Positions 8,102 through 17,377 are shown, counted from the stretch's first letter. The stretch: DNA of 36,355 nucleotides from CBFHWY01 sp965659675 (GCA_965659675.1 CBFHWY010000024.1:1-36355), one strand, 5' to 3'. Notes: generated by a model from the letters alone, not told the origin. Program-made: numbers and translations.

Positions 8102-9403
8102 ATGCTACTTGAGATAGGAATCACATCTATCCTGCGGGGATTATTAGGTATGGCGGTATTGATTGCTATTGCCTGGCTTTTTAGCGCTAACAGAAAAGCG
8201 ATTTCCTGGAAAGTGGTGGGAATAGGATTAGGCTTTCAGGCTCTACTAGCCATCGCGATCCTTAAGTTAGATTTTGTAAAAGCCATCTTTGAGTTCATCG
8301 GGAGAATCTTTGTGAAGATCCTTGATTTCAGTAAGGAAGGAGCTGAATTTCTTTTTGGAGATTTCATGGCAGTAGACTCATACGGATTCATTTTTGCTTT
8401 TCAGGTGTTGCCTACGATCATTTTCTTTTCGGCTCTCACCTCGGTATTGTTCTATTTGGGAATCATTCAAAGAGTAGTGAAGCTCCTGGCGCTGTTATTC
8501 ACCAAACTTCTTGGGATCTCAGGTGCAGAATCACTATCAGTCGCTGGAAATATCTTTTTGGGTCAAACGGAAAGCCCTCTGCTTATCAAGGCATATCTGC
8601 CTAAAATGAACCGCTCGGAGATCTTGTTGGTCATGATCGGTGGAATGGCAACTGTGGCGGGGGGCGTTTTATCTGCTTATATCGCCTTTCTGGGTGGTGA
8701 CGACCCCGAACAGCGTTTGATGTTTGCCAAGCATCTGCTGGCAGCTTCGATCATGGCAGCACCTGGAGCCATCATCGCCTCCAAGATCTTGTATCCTCAA
8801 ACGGAGGAAATAGAAAAAGAGGTGACGGTGAACATGGATAAGATCGGATCTAATTTTCTGGATGCGCTTTCCAACGGAACCACAGAAGGTTTAAAACTCG
8901 CCGTGAACGTAGGGGCGATGTTACTGGTCTTTTTTGCATTTATTGCCATGGTGAATTTTGGTTTTGTGAAGTTGGGTGACCTCACGGGCTTGAATGCCGT
9001 TATTGCTGAAGCCACGAGTGGACAATATGATAGTCTGAGTCTTCAATTCATACTGGGCTACATCTTTGCCCCTTTAATGTGGCTTTTAGGTGTAGCAACG
9101 CAGGATATTGCCTTAGCTGGACAGCTTCTGGGCGAAAAGATCATTGCATCTGAGTTTATTGGCTACACTAGTTTGGCTGAGCTAAAGAATGCCGGTGCTT
9201 TCACCTCTGAAAAGACGGTGATCATGGTGACCTATATGCTCTGTGGATTCGCAAATTTTGCTTCCATTGGTATTCAGATCGGCGGTATTGGATCGCTTGC
9301 TCCTTCTCAGCGCAAAACACTTTCTCAATTTGGCATGCGTGCCTTGCTTGGCGGTACGATCGCAAGTTTGTTTTCAGCTACGATTGTGGGGATGGTGTTG
9401 TAG
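8102..9403 (+). CDS. Concentrative nucleoside transporter (NupC/CNT family)
   Basis: This is an inner-membrane cation-coupled nucleoside importer of 433 residues with about ten hydrophobic segments. CNT signatures are clear: the N-terminal membrane gate GLLGMAVLIAIAWLFSANR, FQVLPTIIFFSALTSVLFYLG, the substrate-site loop GQTESPLLIKAYL, GGMATVAGGVLSAYI, then PLMWLLGVATQDIALAGQLL and CGFANFASIGIQIGGIG. It starts 30 bases after the nuclease-family gene and may be the last gene of that operon. It is followed by the tandem-repeat block. The exact nucleoside preference is not predictable from sequence by eye. Confidence 0.93.
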   Translation: MLLEIGITSILRGLLGMAVLIAIAWLFSANRKAISWKVVGIGLGFQALLAIAILKLDFVKAIFEFIGRIFVKILDFSKEGAEFLFGDFMAVDSYGFIFAFQVLPTIIFFSALTSVLFYLGIIQRVVKLLALLFTKLLGISGAESLSVAGNIFLGQTESPLLIKAYLPKMNRSEILLVMIGGMATVAGGVLSAYIAFLGGDDPEQRLMFAKHLLAASIMAAPGAIIASKILYPQTEEIEKEVTVNMDKIGSNFLDALSNGTTEGLKLAVNVGAMLLVFFAFIAMVNFGFVKLGDLTGLNAVIAEATSGQYDSLSLQFILGYIFAPLMWLLGVATQDIALAGQLLGEKIIASEFIGYTSLAELKNAGAFTSEKTVIMVTYMLCGFANFASIGIQIGGIGSLAPSQRKTLSQFGMRALLGGTIASLFSATIVGMVL

Positions 9404-9404
9404 G

Positions 9405-9631
9405 TGTCTTCGGCTGCGCTCAGACACCTACGCGAAAGCGAGTTTGACTTCATTCTATGCTCAGACACCTGCGCGAAAGCGAGTTTGACTTCATTCTATG
9501 CTCAGACATCTACGTGAAAGCGAGTTTGACTTCATTCTATGCTCAGACATCTACGTGAAAGCGAGTTTGACCTCATTCTAAGCTCAGACACCCAATAAAA
9601 CTAGCACGTTGTCTGAGCGCAGCCGAAGACA
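9405..9631. repeat. REP-like inverted repeat enclosing a 41-bp tandem array
   Basis: A 22-base inverted repeat at 9405-9426 and 9610-9631 is perfect between its two arms (core TCTTCGGCTGCGCTCAGA). The left arm can itself fold, as TGTCT pairs with AGACA. Between the arms sit the tandem copies described separately. The region fills the gap between two convergent genes, nupC (+) and the aminopeptidase (-), so the stems could also serve as a bidirectional terminator. The TTCGGCTGCGCTCAG-type core resembles short dispersed repeats I know from Bacteroidota genomes. Confidence 0.8.
9418..9592. repeat. Four tandem 41-bp repeats plus a partial fifth
   Basis: Copies lie at 9418-9458, 9459-9499, 9500-9540 and 9541-9581, each starting GCTCAGACA and containing GCGAGTTTGAC(T/C)TCATTCTA. 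A fifth copy is cut after GCTCAGACACC (9582-9592). Differences are few and shared by neighbours: copies 3 and 4 both read CATCTACGTG where copies 1 and 2 read CACCT(A/G)CGCG. That pattern suggests stepwise duplication. There are no unique spacers, so it is not a CRISPR array. Confidence 0.9.
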
Positions 9632-9648
9632 ACACATTCAAAAAAACA

Positions 9649-10674
9649 TCACTTATTTAACTCCTTCACCCCCTCAAAAAAAAGCCTCAAATTCCCATTG
9701 TATTTTTCATTCAAAACCCCTTCCAACGAATCCTGCTGAGCACGATACGTACTTAATCCAGTAAAGAAGGTATTGTTTGCTTCAACTGTATCTCTTTCGA
9801 GAATACCGAATCGATCGGGTTTGCTCAGTGGCAAGTGCTTGAACCGATCCAGAGCAAAACGGAAAAACAGTTTTTTCTGCTGACGTCGTTCATCGATCGA
9901 TGTTGAATCGCTCATGCCATTGTAAAGCGCAGCCATAAGATCACGCATCTCCATTGCTGTCTCCACAAAAAGATCCACATCCTTCATATGCTCATCATAT
10001 TCCCGGTACTGCTTGGAGGTCTTACCGTATTTTTTCTCCAGGAAAAGGTATGCTCCCTTAACTCCGATGAGGGTTGCAAGATTCTCGTTCAACTCCGCAT
10101 CGCTGGCCAGGTAAATGGTGCCATGAGTAAGTTCATGAATGATCAACTCTGCCAATTTGCCTTCACTCCCCTCGAGAGTTTTACTGAGGATCGGATCATC
10201 AAAATAGCCCAGCGTACTCCAGGCGCTCACTTCTCCAATGGACACATCAAATCCTTCGTTTTGCAGACGGGATGCTTCGTTCTCCGCCTTCAATGAGTCA
10301 AAGTATCCCTTGTATTCCAGCTCACCTAAAAACGGATAGTTCCATTTAAAGGGTTCTAGTGAAAACTCAGGAGCAGCTGTCACTACCCACAATATGGCTT
10401 TACCCTTTTGGTCGTAAAGTTTATCATAACTACCACTTGGCTCTAGGCCAAGCGAATCAACAGCAAATGCTTTTGCCTCCTGAACAAGGAGTATCTTTTG
10501 TTTTAAAGAATCCGGAAATGACTCAGCTTCAAGATAGTGTTCAATAGCTTCACTATTCCAAAGTACATTGATCTGACCTTTGAGTTGACCGAGACCATAG
10601 ATAAGCATCTTGTAATTCACTGCGGCTAAAACAAGCAGGCCGATAGTAAGCAGCAGGAGGATACGTTTGATCAC
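9649..10674 (-). CDS. Predicted zinc aminopeptidase (COG4324-like)
   Basis: This 341-residue protein has an N-terminal hydrophobic anchor or signal (residues 1-20, IKRILLLLTIGLLVLAAV). The metallopeptidase motif is HELTH, with His180, Glu181 and His184, followed by SDAELNENLATLIG, where a downstream Glu is the likely third zinc ligand. The layout matches the predicted aminopeptidase group COG4324: a long N-terminal part including YFDSLKAENEASRL and GEVSAWSTLGYFDDPIL, then the HExxH. The substrate is unknown, but an envelope location is likely from the anchor. It is the last gene of the block headed by mraZ, 19 bases after yqeY. Confidence 0.8.
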   Translation of the reverse strand: MIKRILLLLTIGLLVLAAVNYKMLIYGLGQLKGQINVLWNSEAIEHYLEAESFPDSLKQKILLVQEAKAFAVDSLGLEPSGSYDKLYDQKGKAILWVVTAAPEFSLEPFKWNYPFLGELEYKGYFDSLKAENEASRLQNEGFDVSIGEVSAWSTLGYFDDPILSKTLEGSEGKLAELIIHELTHGTIYLASDAELNENLATLIGVKGAYLFLEKKYGKTSKQYREYDEHMKDVDLFVETAMEMRDLMAALYNGMSDSTSIDERRQQKKLFFRFALDRFKHLPLSKPDRFGILERDTVEANNTFFTGLSTYRAQQDSLEGVLNEKYNGNLRLFFEGVKELNK

Positions 10675-10693
10675 ACGGTATCTTTAAGCGCTC

Positions 10694-11146
10694 TTATGAG
10701 TTCAGCAAAGCCTTCACCTTGTCAGCAATGGCTTTACCATCTGCTCTGCCAGCAAACTTCTTAGACGCGATGCCCATGACCTTGCCCATATCTTTCATAG
10801 ACTCAGCGCCGGTCTCTTGAATGATGGCTTTAACACCGGCGCTTAATGCTTCATCACTCATGGCTTCAGGCATATACTCTTTAAGGATAGCAGCTTGTGC
10901 TTTTTCTTCTTCCGCGAGGTCTTCCCGCCCCTGTTCCGAGTAAAGCGAAGCACTGTCTTCTCTTTGCTTGAGGAGCTTTTGAAGGGCCTTCATGGCTACT
11001 TCGTCGCTCACCTCTCCACCACCACCTTTTTCGGTGGCAGCGAGCAATAGGGCCGATTTTACTGCCCTCAAGGCATTCAAACGCTCCTTGTCTTTGGCCT
11101 TCATGGCCGTTTTGATGTCGTTGTTGATCTGTTCGCTTAAGCTCAT
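10694..11146 (-). CDS. GatB/YqeY domain protein
   Basis: The protein has 150 residues and resembles the YqeY family throughout: MSLSEQINNDIKTAMKAKDK, LNALRAVKSALLLA, QKLLKQREDSASLY, then the C-terminal helical part MSDEALSAGVKAII and MGKVMGIASKKFAGRADGKAI. The domain is related to the tail of the GatB amidotransferase subunit, where it contacts tRNA, but free-standing YqeY proteins have no firmly established function. It starts one base after the ftsZ stop. That ftsZ-yqeY adjacency is familiar from Bacteroidota. Confidence 0.92.
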   Translation of the reverse strand: MSLSEQINNDIKTAMKAKDKERLNALRAVKSALLLAATEKGGGGEVSDEVAMKALQKLLKQREDSASLYSEQGREDLAEEEKAQAAILKEYMPEAMSDEALSAGVKAIIQETGAESMKDMGKVMGIASKKFAGRADGKAIADKVKALLNS

Positions 11147-11147
11147 A

Positions 11148-12851
11148 TCAATCTACGTTGTCGTGTAGGAATCTATTGTTTGGCTTGATCTCAGTGCTCT
11201 TGTTCCCATCTTCGTCTTCTTTCTCACTCAAGGTGTATCGAGAAGCTTGAGACTCTGATGAATGCGGAGTATCCTCCAGATCGATCTTTCTTCTTTTGAA
11301 AGCAGGCTCTCTTTCAAGGTCGTTGATCCCAGATGGTGATTTGATGCGCATGCTCAGGTTTTTCAGATTCATCATTCGCTGATGTGCTCTTGCCTGACGC
11401 TCTTCATCGCTCATACCGCTATTATCTTCCTCACTCAATTCGTGCTTAATTGCCTGAGGCTCTTGTTCCTCTTGCTTTTTGGTCACAAATGGTTCGCCGG
11501 CCTGTGCTTTTTGCTCCTCTTCCAATTCATCATCCAAATGATGAACAACAGCTTGGTCTTCCTCTGGAGTTTCAGTTTTTTTGGCCTGCTCGTGCATGAC
11601 CGTGAACTCAAAAGTAGTTTGGGCTTTGTCTTCCTCCTTTTGAACTTCAGGAGCCTCATTCACTGGGCCAGGAATCTCATCCTCTTCGTCAGTACTTTGA
11701 GTTTCGTGTTCATTTTTAGGCTCTTCCTGCTCAGATTTCAGAGTAGGTTCACTGAATTGTGGCTTTTCTTCTTGCGCCGGACTTTGTTCATCCATCGGTT
11801 TGGTGAGTTGAGTGTCCACATCGTCTTCCAACCTCACAACCTTGCGCTCTACGCGTTGTTTCTGCTGCTCATCTTGAATGCCCGTATCGGGTGCTTTTTT
11901 GAAACCAGTAGCTACAAGGGTGATGTTCATCTCATCTTCTCCCATGCTTTCATCTAATCCGTGTCCCCAAATAATATCTGCAGACAATCCGGCTTCATCC
12001 TGAATGTAATCGGTGATCTCTGAGATCTCATCCATGAGCACGTTGTTCTTTCCGTAAGTGATGTTCAGTAACACATAGTCGGCACCCTCGATCCTGTTGT
12101 CGTTCAACAATGGAGATGCAAGTGCTTCGCTAACAGCTTTGAGTGCTCTATTTTCTCCGCTTGCTGATGCAGATCCCATGATCGCGACACCGCTGTCTTT
12201 CATCACAGTGTTAACATCGTTAAAGTCAACGTTGATCTTACCTGTTCTGGTGATGGTCTCAGCAATGCCTTTTGAAGCAGTTGTAAGTACGTCATCTGCC
12301 TGTGCAAAGGCATTGTCAAGGGTAAGGTTTCCGTACATTTCACGCAGTCGATCGTTGTTGATCACAAGCAAGGTATCAACGCTTTCACGCATGGAAACAA
12401 TGCCATTTTCTGCAGCCATTCTTCTCTTTTTTCCTTCAAAGGAGAAAGGCATGGTTACGATACCAACGGTAAGGATATCCATTTCGCGGCATGCTTTTGC
12501 GATGATTGGAGCGGCTCCTGTTCCAGTTCCACCACCCATTCCAGCGGTAATGAATACCATTTTGGTTCCACCACTGAGCATTTCCTTGAGGTCCTCAATG
12601 GTCTCAATGGCAGCATTCATTCCTGTTTCAGGATTAGAGCCGGCTCCCAACCCATTGGTGAGTGTCTCACCTAATTGGATCTTTTGCGGGATCGGACTGA
12701 TGTCCAGCGCTTGTTGATCGGTATTACACACAATGAAATCTACTCCCTTGATGCCCTGAGAGTACATGTGATTAACGGCATTTCCACCTCCGCCACCAAC
12801 TCCGATGACTTTGATGAGTTCTGTTTTTTCTTTTGGCAGATCGAATTTCAT
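11148..12851 (-). CDS. ftsZ: Cell division GTPase FtsZ with very long C-terminal linker
   Basis: FtsZ is the tubulin-like GTPase that forms the division ring. Residues 1-315 are the standard core: VIGVGGGGGNAVNHM, the tubulin signature GGGTGTGAAP, MPFSFEGKKR, NNDRL and the synergy-loop region DFNDVNTVMKDSGVAIMG. After about residue 320 comes a linker of some 230 residues, dominated by Glu, Gln, Asp and Lys. The extreme C-terminus, NNRFLHDNVD, fits the form I know from Bacteroidota FtsZ and probably binds FtsA. At 567 residues it is far longer than the roughly 380 of E. coli FtsZ. It lies 22 bases after ftsA. Confidence 0.97.
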   Translation of the reverse strand: MKFDLPKEKTELIKVIGVGGGGGNAVNHMYSQGIKGVDFIVCNTDQQALDISPIPQKIQLGETLTNGLGAGSNPETGMNAAIETIEDLKEMLSGGTKMVFITAGMGGGTGTGAAPIIAKACREMDILTVGIVTMPFSFEGKKRRMAAENGIVSMRESVDTLLVINNDRLREMYGNLTLDNAFAQADDVLTTASKGIAETITRTGKINVDFNDVNTVMKDSGVAIMGSASASGENRALKAVSEALASPLLNDNRIEGADYVLLNITYGKNNVLMDEISEITDYIQDEAGLSADIIWGHGLDESMGEDEMNITLVATGFKKAPDTGIQDEQQKQRVERKVVRLEDDVDTQLTKPMDEQSPAQEEKPQFSEPTLKSEQEEPKNEHETQSTDEEDEIPGPVNEAPEVQKEEDKAQTTFEFTVMHEQAKKTETPEEDQAVVHHLDDELEEEQKAQAGEPFVTKKQEEQEPQAIKHELSEEDNSGMSDEERQARAHQRMMNLKNLSMRIKSPSGINDLEREPAFKRRKIDLEDTPHSSESQASRYTLSEKEDEDGNKSTEIKPNNRFLHDNVD

Positions 12852-12873
12852 ATCACTTGGTTTTAATTCTTGA

Positions 12874-14142
12874 TTATTCCAGACCGTCTTCGAGCATATC
12901 CGTGCCCTTCTTGATCAGACGTTCCCAGAAACTTGATTTTTTCCTTTTTTCAGGAAGCTGTTCTTCCCTGTATTCTTGTCCTTGCTTGGCCGCAAGCTCA
13001 AAGCCTTTTAGTACGAGTCCTACACCTGTCGAGAACATTGGGCTAGTCACTTCCTCCGAGCCAGAAGCAAGATGCTCTGTTGGATAGCCAATGCGCGTAT
13101 CCATGCCGGTTACAAACTCAAATAATTGAGATATGTGCTTCAATTGAGAACCCCCACCGGTAACCACGATTCCTGCGATCAATTTGTGCTCAAAACCAGA
13201 GTTTCTGATCTCATAGTACACTTGCTCGATGATCTCTTCCATTCTTGCCTGAATGATGCTCGAGAGGTTCTTTACACTGATCTCTTTAGGGTCTCTTCCA
13301 CGCAGACCTGGGATCACAACGATCTCATTTTCCTGATTCTCACTGGAGAGTGCGGATCCAAACTTGATCTTTAGCAATTCAGCTTGCTTCTTGATGATCG
13401 AGCAACCTTCTTTCACATCTTCAGTGATCACATTGCCTCCAAAAGGAATAACAGCAGTGTGACGAATGATGTTATCTTGAAAAATGGCCACATCTGTGGT
13501 TCCACCTCCTATATCCACCAGAACAACTCCTGCTTCCTTTTCTTCCTCCGTGAGCACGGCTTCTGATGAAGCGAGTGGCTCAAGGGTGATCCCCATACTG
13601 TTTAAGCCAGCGCGTTGAACGCACTTGGTGATGTTTTTCACTGCTGCAATTTGAGCGGTGATGATGTGAAAGTTCCCTTCAAGGCGCTGCCCCGACATTC
13701 CCACCGGGTTCAAAATTCCTTTTTCATTATCCACGGCAAAGTCTTGCGGAAGGACGTCGATGATCTCTTCACCTGGCATCATCACCAACTTGTACATGCT
13801 TGATGTCAATTCGTCGATATCCGCCTGAGTAATTTCATCATCAAAGCTTTCTCTGGTCTTGTATCCGCTGTGCTGCAAACTGCGGATATGCTGACCGGCG
13901 ATTCCAACATTCACTTCGCGAATACGAACTCCGGATTTGGTTTCTGCTTCTGCAATGGCTGTTTCAATAGCCTCAACAGTAGGCGTGATATGAGATACCA
14001 TACCTCTGGTTACCCCTCTTGATTCGGCCTTGCCTAAGCCGAGGATCTCGAGTTTACCATAGTCATTCTTGCGGCCTACCATTGCAGCAATTTTGGTAGT
14101 ACCGATGTCCAGACCGACAATTATTTCTGATTCTTTTTCCAT
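12874..14142 (-). CDS. ftsA: Cell division protein FtsA
   Basis: FtsA is the actin-like ATPase that tethers FtsZ to the inner membrane. The 422-residue sequence begins with the phosphate-1 motif IIVGLDIGTTKIAAMVG. It continues with the 1C/SHS2 subdomain, phosphate-2 VVLVDIGGGTTDVAIF and the adenosine motif GIVVTGGGSQLKHI. The C-terminal SSFWERLIKKGTDMLEDGL is an amphipathic membrane-targeting helix. The length is normal for the family. It sits 3 bases after ftsQ and directly upstream of ftsZ, the canonical order. Confidence 0.97.
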   Translation of the reverse strand: MEKESEIIVGLDIGTTKIAAMVGRKNDYGKLEILGLGKAESRGVTRGMVSHITPTVEAIETAIAEAETKSGVRIREVNVGIAGQHIRSLQHSGYKTRESFDDEITQADIDELTSSMYKLVMMPGEEIIDVLPQDFAVDNEKGILNPVGMSGQRLEGNFHIITAQIAAVKNITKCVQRAGLNSMGITLEPLASSEAVLTEEEKEAGVVLVDIGGGTTDVAIFQDNIIRHTAVIPFGGNVITEDVKEGCSIIKKQAELLKIKFGSALSSENQENEIVVIPGLRGRDPKEISVKNLSSIIQARMEEIIEQVYYEIRNSGFEHKLIAGIVVTGGGSQLKHISQLFEFVTGMDTRIGYPTEHLASGSEEVTSPMFSTGVGLVLKGFELAAKQGQEYREEQLPEKRKKSSFWERLIKKGTDMLEDGLE

Positions 14143-14145
14143 TAG

Positions 14146-14928
14146 TTATCGTTTAGAGCAAACCACTTGATTTCTGAATTTGAGATTTATTGTATCGTAT
14201 TCATTCCATCCGGTATTTGGCAATCCTTTGTCGTAGAGTATTCTAAGTTTCCTGAACTTTTGCTTCAGGTCTACAAAATCTCCTATAACAATTTTGTGAT
14301 TTCCTACCTTAGGAATCAATACCACTTCCTGATACTTATCAATAAAGATTTGTGCAATTTGTGCCTGCCAGAACTCATCCTGGTCAATAAAATCAATGAG
14401 TTTGAAGAGAGATTGAAGTTTGTTTCGATAGAAAGCACTGTTTTCATCATCCTCCGCAAAGAAGGTAGAGTAGGGGATGTTCACAAAGCCATTAACCACC
14501 ATAACACGGGCGGTGTAGTTGTTTGATAGTGGCATTACTTCCCCTTCGCGATCAATGTAAAAGCTCTCTCCAAACATGTTGAACACTCGTGCGACGGGTG
14601 TCCGCTCCTGAATTTCGATCTTCAGTTTATGGTCGATGGTTTTGTAGACCTCTGCATTTTTTACGCTTGGGTTGGATTTAAAGACCTGCTCAAGATGCGC
14701 AATATCGAATTCTGACATATACTGTCCTTCAATAGGATATCCCAGGTTCCGAACTGCTGTTTCTACTTCTTTCTCAGAGACAAAGGCATTATTCAGATTA
14801 TCTCTGTTGATCTTCACTTCCAGGCCATCGCAGATCGCGGAGCTTTCCCGATTGGCAACAAAGCCCATCAGGAAACCAAGAAGACCTATACCAAGGATCC
14901 AAAGCGATATGTTGATCCACTTTCTCAT
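14146..14928 (-). CDS. ftsQ: Cell division protein FtsQ
   Basis: FtsQ is a bitopic divisome protein that, in the model system, links FtsL/FtsB to the rest of the complex. The 260-residue product has a single N-terminal membrane segment (residues about 5-25, INISLWILGIGLLGFLMGFV). A periplasmic POTRA-like and beta domain follows (INRDNLNNAFVSEKEVETAV, NAEVYKTIDHKLKIEIQERTPVARVF). Sequence similarity in this family is always low, so the call rests strongly on position between murC and ftsA. It overlaps the murC stop by 4 bases (ATGA). Confidence 0.9.
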   Translation of the reverse strand: MRKWINISLWILGIGLLGFLMGFVANRESSAICDGLEVKINRDNLNNAFVSEKEVETAVRNLGYPIEGQYMSEFDIAHLEQVFKSNPSVKNAEVYKTIDHKLKIEIQERTPVARVFNMFGESFYIDREGEVMPLSNNYTARVMVVNGFVNIPYSTFFAEDDENSAFYRNKLQSLFKLIDFIDQDEFWQAQIAQIFIDKYQEVVLIPKVGNHKIVIGDFVDLKQKFRKLRILYDKGLPNTGWNEYDTINLKFRNQVVCSKR

Positions 14929-16274
14929 TTGAGAACCTCCTTAAGTTTTGGTACAATCTGAGCAATGTCTCCAGCCCCAATACTGATAAGCAGCTCTGCT
15001 TTATTTTCCTTAAAGTAGTCTACACATGCTTCCTTTGAAAGCACTTGTTTTTTCTTGAGCTTGATCTTTTCTAGCAGGACGGAAGAATTTACCCCCTTGA
15101 TCGCTTTTTCCCTTGCCGGATAGATGTCAAGAAGCACCACTTCGTCAAACTTTCCAAGAACTTCTGCAAAAGCTTCCATGTGGTCTCGTGTTCTGCTGAA
15201 GAGGTGAGGCTGGAAAATGCAAGTGATCTTCTTTTTTGGATAAAGTGCCTTTACACTGTTGTACACGGTTTTGATCTCTTCTGGGTGATGAGCATAGTCA
15301 TCGATGAAGGTGCATGACCTGGTCTTCAGGATGAATTCAAAACGGCGCTTAATGCCTTTAAAGCTTTTAAGCCCTTTCCTTAATTCCAATTCTGAAACTC
15401 CTGCTTCAATGGCAATAGCGGATGCTGCGACCGCATTCTCAACATTGTGCAGTCCTGGCATGCCCAGTTGTAAGTTCTTGACAGGAACTGTATTTGTGTG
15501 AAGATCGAAATGGTAAATACCATTCTTAAGTTCGATATTTTCAGCAAAGAAGCCGCCTCCACCCTCAAGAGAATAGTAGAAGTTTCTAGCGCCAGATCTG
15601 ATCTTATTCTTTAGACTGTGATGTATGAAACAGACACCATCCTCATCAATAAGATCAGCAAACTCCTGATAAGCCGCAACCATGGCTTCTTCATTTTCAT
15701 AGATATCGAGGTGATCCGGATCCACTGAACTGATCAGCGCCATATTTGGTTTCAAACGATGGAAAGAGCGATCAAATTCATCAGCTTCCAACACGCTTGG
15801 CACTTTCTTTTCCGAATAGAGAAAATTGGTATCGTAGTTCGCGCTGATCCCTCCAAGAAAGGCGGTACAGCCCAATTGACTTTGGTGAAGAATATGTGCC
15901 AGCATAGTTGAAATACTGGTTTTTCCATGGGTTCCTGCAATGGCAATACTATTGTGCTCTTTGGTGATCTTTTCGAGAACCTCTGAGCGTTTCAACAGCT
16001 CAATACCTGATTTGCGCGCCTCAACCAGCTCTGGAAAGTCTTCGGGAATGGCTGGCGTATAAACTATGAGGTCAGGATTGCCCATGAGTGCTGGATTGGC
16101 CTCATAATGGATCTCCATGCCCTCTTCTTCAAGTTGACGTGTCAAAGGACTTGGGTTCCGATCATAACCTCTCACGCTCTTGTTCTTTCTTTTGAAATAG
16201 CGCGCAACTGCGCTCATACCGATGCCACCGATGCCAATGAAATAAACTTCTTTTATTTTTCGCAGCCCTTTCAT
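14925..16274 (-). CDS. murC: UDP-N-acetylmuramate-L-alanine ligase MurC
   Basis: MurC adds L-Ala to UDP-MurNAc, the first step of stem-peptide assembly, using ATP in the cytoplasm. The 449 residues are of normal length. The N-terminal UDP-binding domain shows YFIGIGGIGMSAVARYFKR. The central ATPase P-loop is AIAGTHGKTSISTMLAHIL, with the DPDHLDIYEN motif after it. The C-terminal domain includes FIDDYAHHPEEIKTVY and ITCIFQPHLFSRTRDHM. The start overlaps the murG stop by 4 bases and the end overlaps ftsQ by 4 bases. Confidence 0.97.
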   Translation of the reverse strand: MKGLRKIKEVYFIGIGGIGMSAVARYFKRKNKSVRGYDRNPSPLTRQLEEEGMEIHYEANPALMGNPDLIVYTPAIPEDFPELVEARKSGIELLKRSEVLEKITKEHNSIAIAGTHGKTSISTMLAHILHQSQLGCTAFLGGISANYDTNFLYSEKKVPSVLEADEFDRSFHRLKPNMALISSVDPDHLDIYENEEAMVAAYQEFADLIDEDGVCFIHHSLKNKIRSGARNFYYSLEGGGGFFAENIELKNGIYHFDLHTNTVPVKNLQLGMPGLHNVENAVAASAIAIEAGVSELELRKGLKSFKGIKRRFEFILKTRSCTFIDDYAHHPEEIKTVYNSVKALYPKKKITCIFQPHLFSRTRDHMEAFAEVLGKFDEVVLLDIYPAREKAIKGVNSSVLLEKIKLKKKQVLSKEACVDYFKENKAELLISIGAGDIAQIVPKLKEVLK

Positions 16275-17377
16275 TTGATCAATTCAAGCACCTCCTGTGC
16301 AATGTTTTTTGCAGCATCTGCCTTGGCGAGTTGAAGAATGTTTTCAGATAACTTCCTCTGTCGTTCCTCATCTGCCATGAGCTTTTGGATCTCATCCCAG
16401 AGTTTTTCTTTCACTTCTACATCCTTCACCATGATCGCTGCATTGTGATTTACGAGTGCAAGTGCATTCTTGGTCTGGTGGTCTTCAGCCACATTAGGTG
16501 ATGGAATGAGAATTACTGGTTTTGCCACATTGCATAATTCGGATACGGCGATCGCTCCAGCCCTCGAAATGATCATATCGGCAGCTGCATAGGCATAATC
16601 CATTTCTTTGATGAACTGAACAGCCCAAATGCCTTTGTCTTTGAATGGTTCAGCTTCCTGCTGACCGCGCTCCCAGTACGCTCGACCAGTTTGCCAGATC
16701 ACCTGTATTCCTGCATCAGCAAAACTTTTCAGATTGTGGGCAATACCCTGATTGATGCTTCGTGCACCTAAACTTCCCCCGACAACCAGAATGGTTTTTC
16801 TGGATGGATCGAGTTTGTAATGTTCAAAGCCTCGTTCGCGCTTTCCTTCCAGCTTGATCACATCAGAGCGTACCGGATTGCCAGTGAAGATCAATTTCTC
16901 TTTTGGAAAGAAGCGATCCATTTTATCATAGGCTACACAGATCTTTTGAACCCGTTTGGCAAGGAGTTTATTGGTTATTCCTGGGAATGAATTCTGTTCT
17001 TGTACCAAACATGGAATACCTTTTTTAGAGGCCTGGTACAATAGCGGTCCGCTAGCATAGCCCCCAACTCCGACAGCAACCTGCGGTTTGAATTGTCGAA
17101 TGATCGCCGATGATTTGATCAAACTACCGATCACCTTAAAAGGAAAGCTGAGGTTTCTTAAACTAAGTCTTCGCTGAAGTCCACTAATATTCAGGCCAAT
17201 GATCTCATAGCCTGCCTCTGGAACTTTTTCCATTTCCATACGTCCTTTGGCGCCTACAAACAGGATCTTGCAATCGGGACGCAAGACCTTAAGCTCATTG
17301 GCAATAGCGATCGCAGGGAAAACGTGCCCCCCAGTTCCTCCACCACTGATGATGATCCTAGGCCCCTGCATACGCAT
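16271..17377 (-). CDS. murG: Undecaprenyl-PP-MurNAc-pentapeptide GlcNAc transferase MurG
   Basis: MurG transfers GlcNAc onto lipid I to make lipid II on the cytoplasmic face of the inner membrane. The 368-residue GT-B fold protein shows the N-terminal glycine-rich loop IIISGGGTGGHVFPAIAIAN, GVGGYASGPLLYQA, LVQEQNSFPGITNKLLAKRV, the second-domain loop VVGGSLGARSIN, and the nucleotide-sugar region ISRAGAIAVSELCNVAKPVILIPSP with EDHQTKNA. The start could be Met1 (20-base overlap with ftsW) or Met3 at 17371 (14-base overlap); I cannot decide. Confidence 0.97.
   Translation of the reverse strand: MRMQGPRIIISGGGTGGHVFPAIAIANELKVLRPDCKILFVGAKGRMEMEKVPEAGYEIIGLNISGLQRRLSLRNLSFPFKVIGSLIKSSAIIRQFKPQVAVGVGGYASGPLLYQASKKGIPCLVQEQNSFPGITNKLLAKRVQKICVAYDKMDRFFPKEKLIFTGNPVRSDVIKLEGKRERGFEHYKLDPSRKTILVVGGSLGARSINQGIAHNLKSFADAGIQVIWQTGRAYWERGQQEAEPFKDKGIWAVQFIKEMDYAYAAADMIISRAGAIAVSELCNVAKPVILIPSPNVAEDHQTKNALALVNHNAAIMVKDVEVKEKLWDEIQKLMADEERQRKLSENILQLAKADAAKNIAQEVLELIK

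Noticed and set aside
9418..9592. CRISPR-like array
   Set aside because: The 41-bp units are head-to-tail without unique spacers and there are no cas genes.
11382..12717. Plus-strand frames of 191 and 206 codons across ftsZ
   Set aside because: They are antisense shadows of the conserved ftsZ frame with no recognisable protein features.
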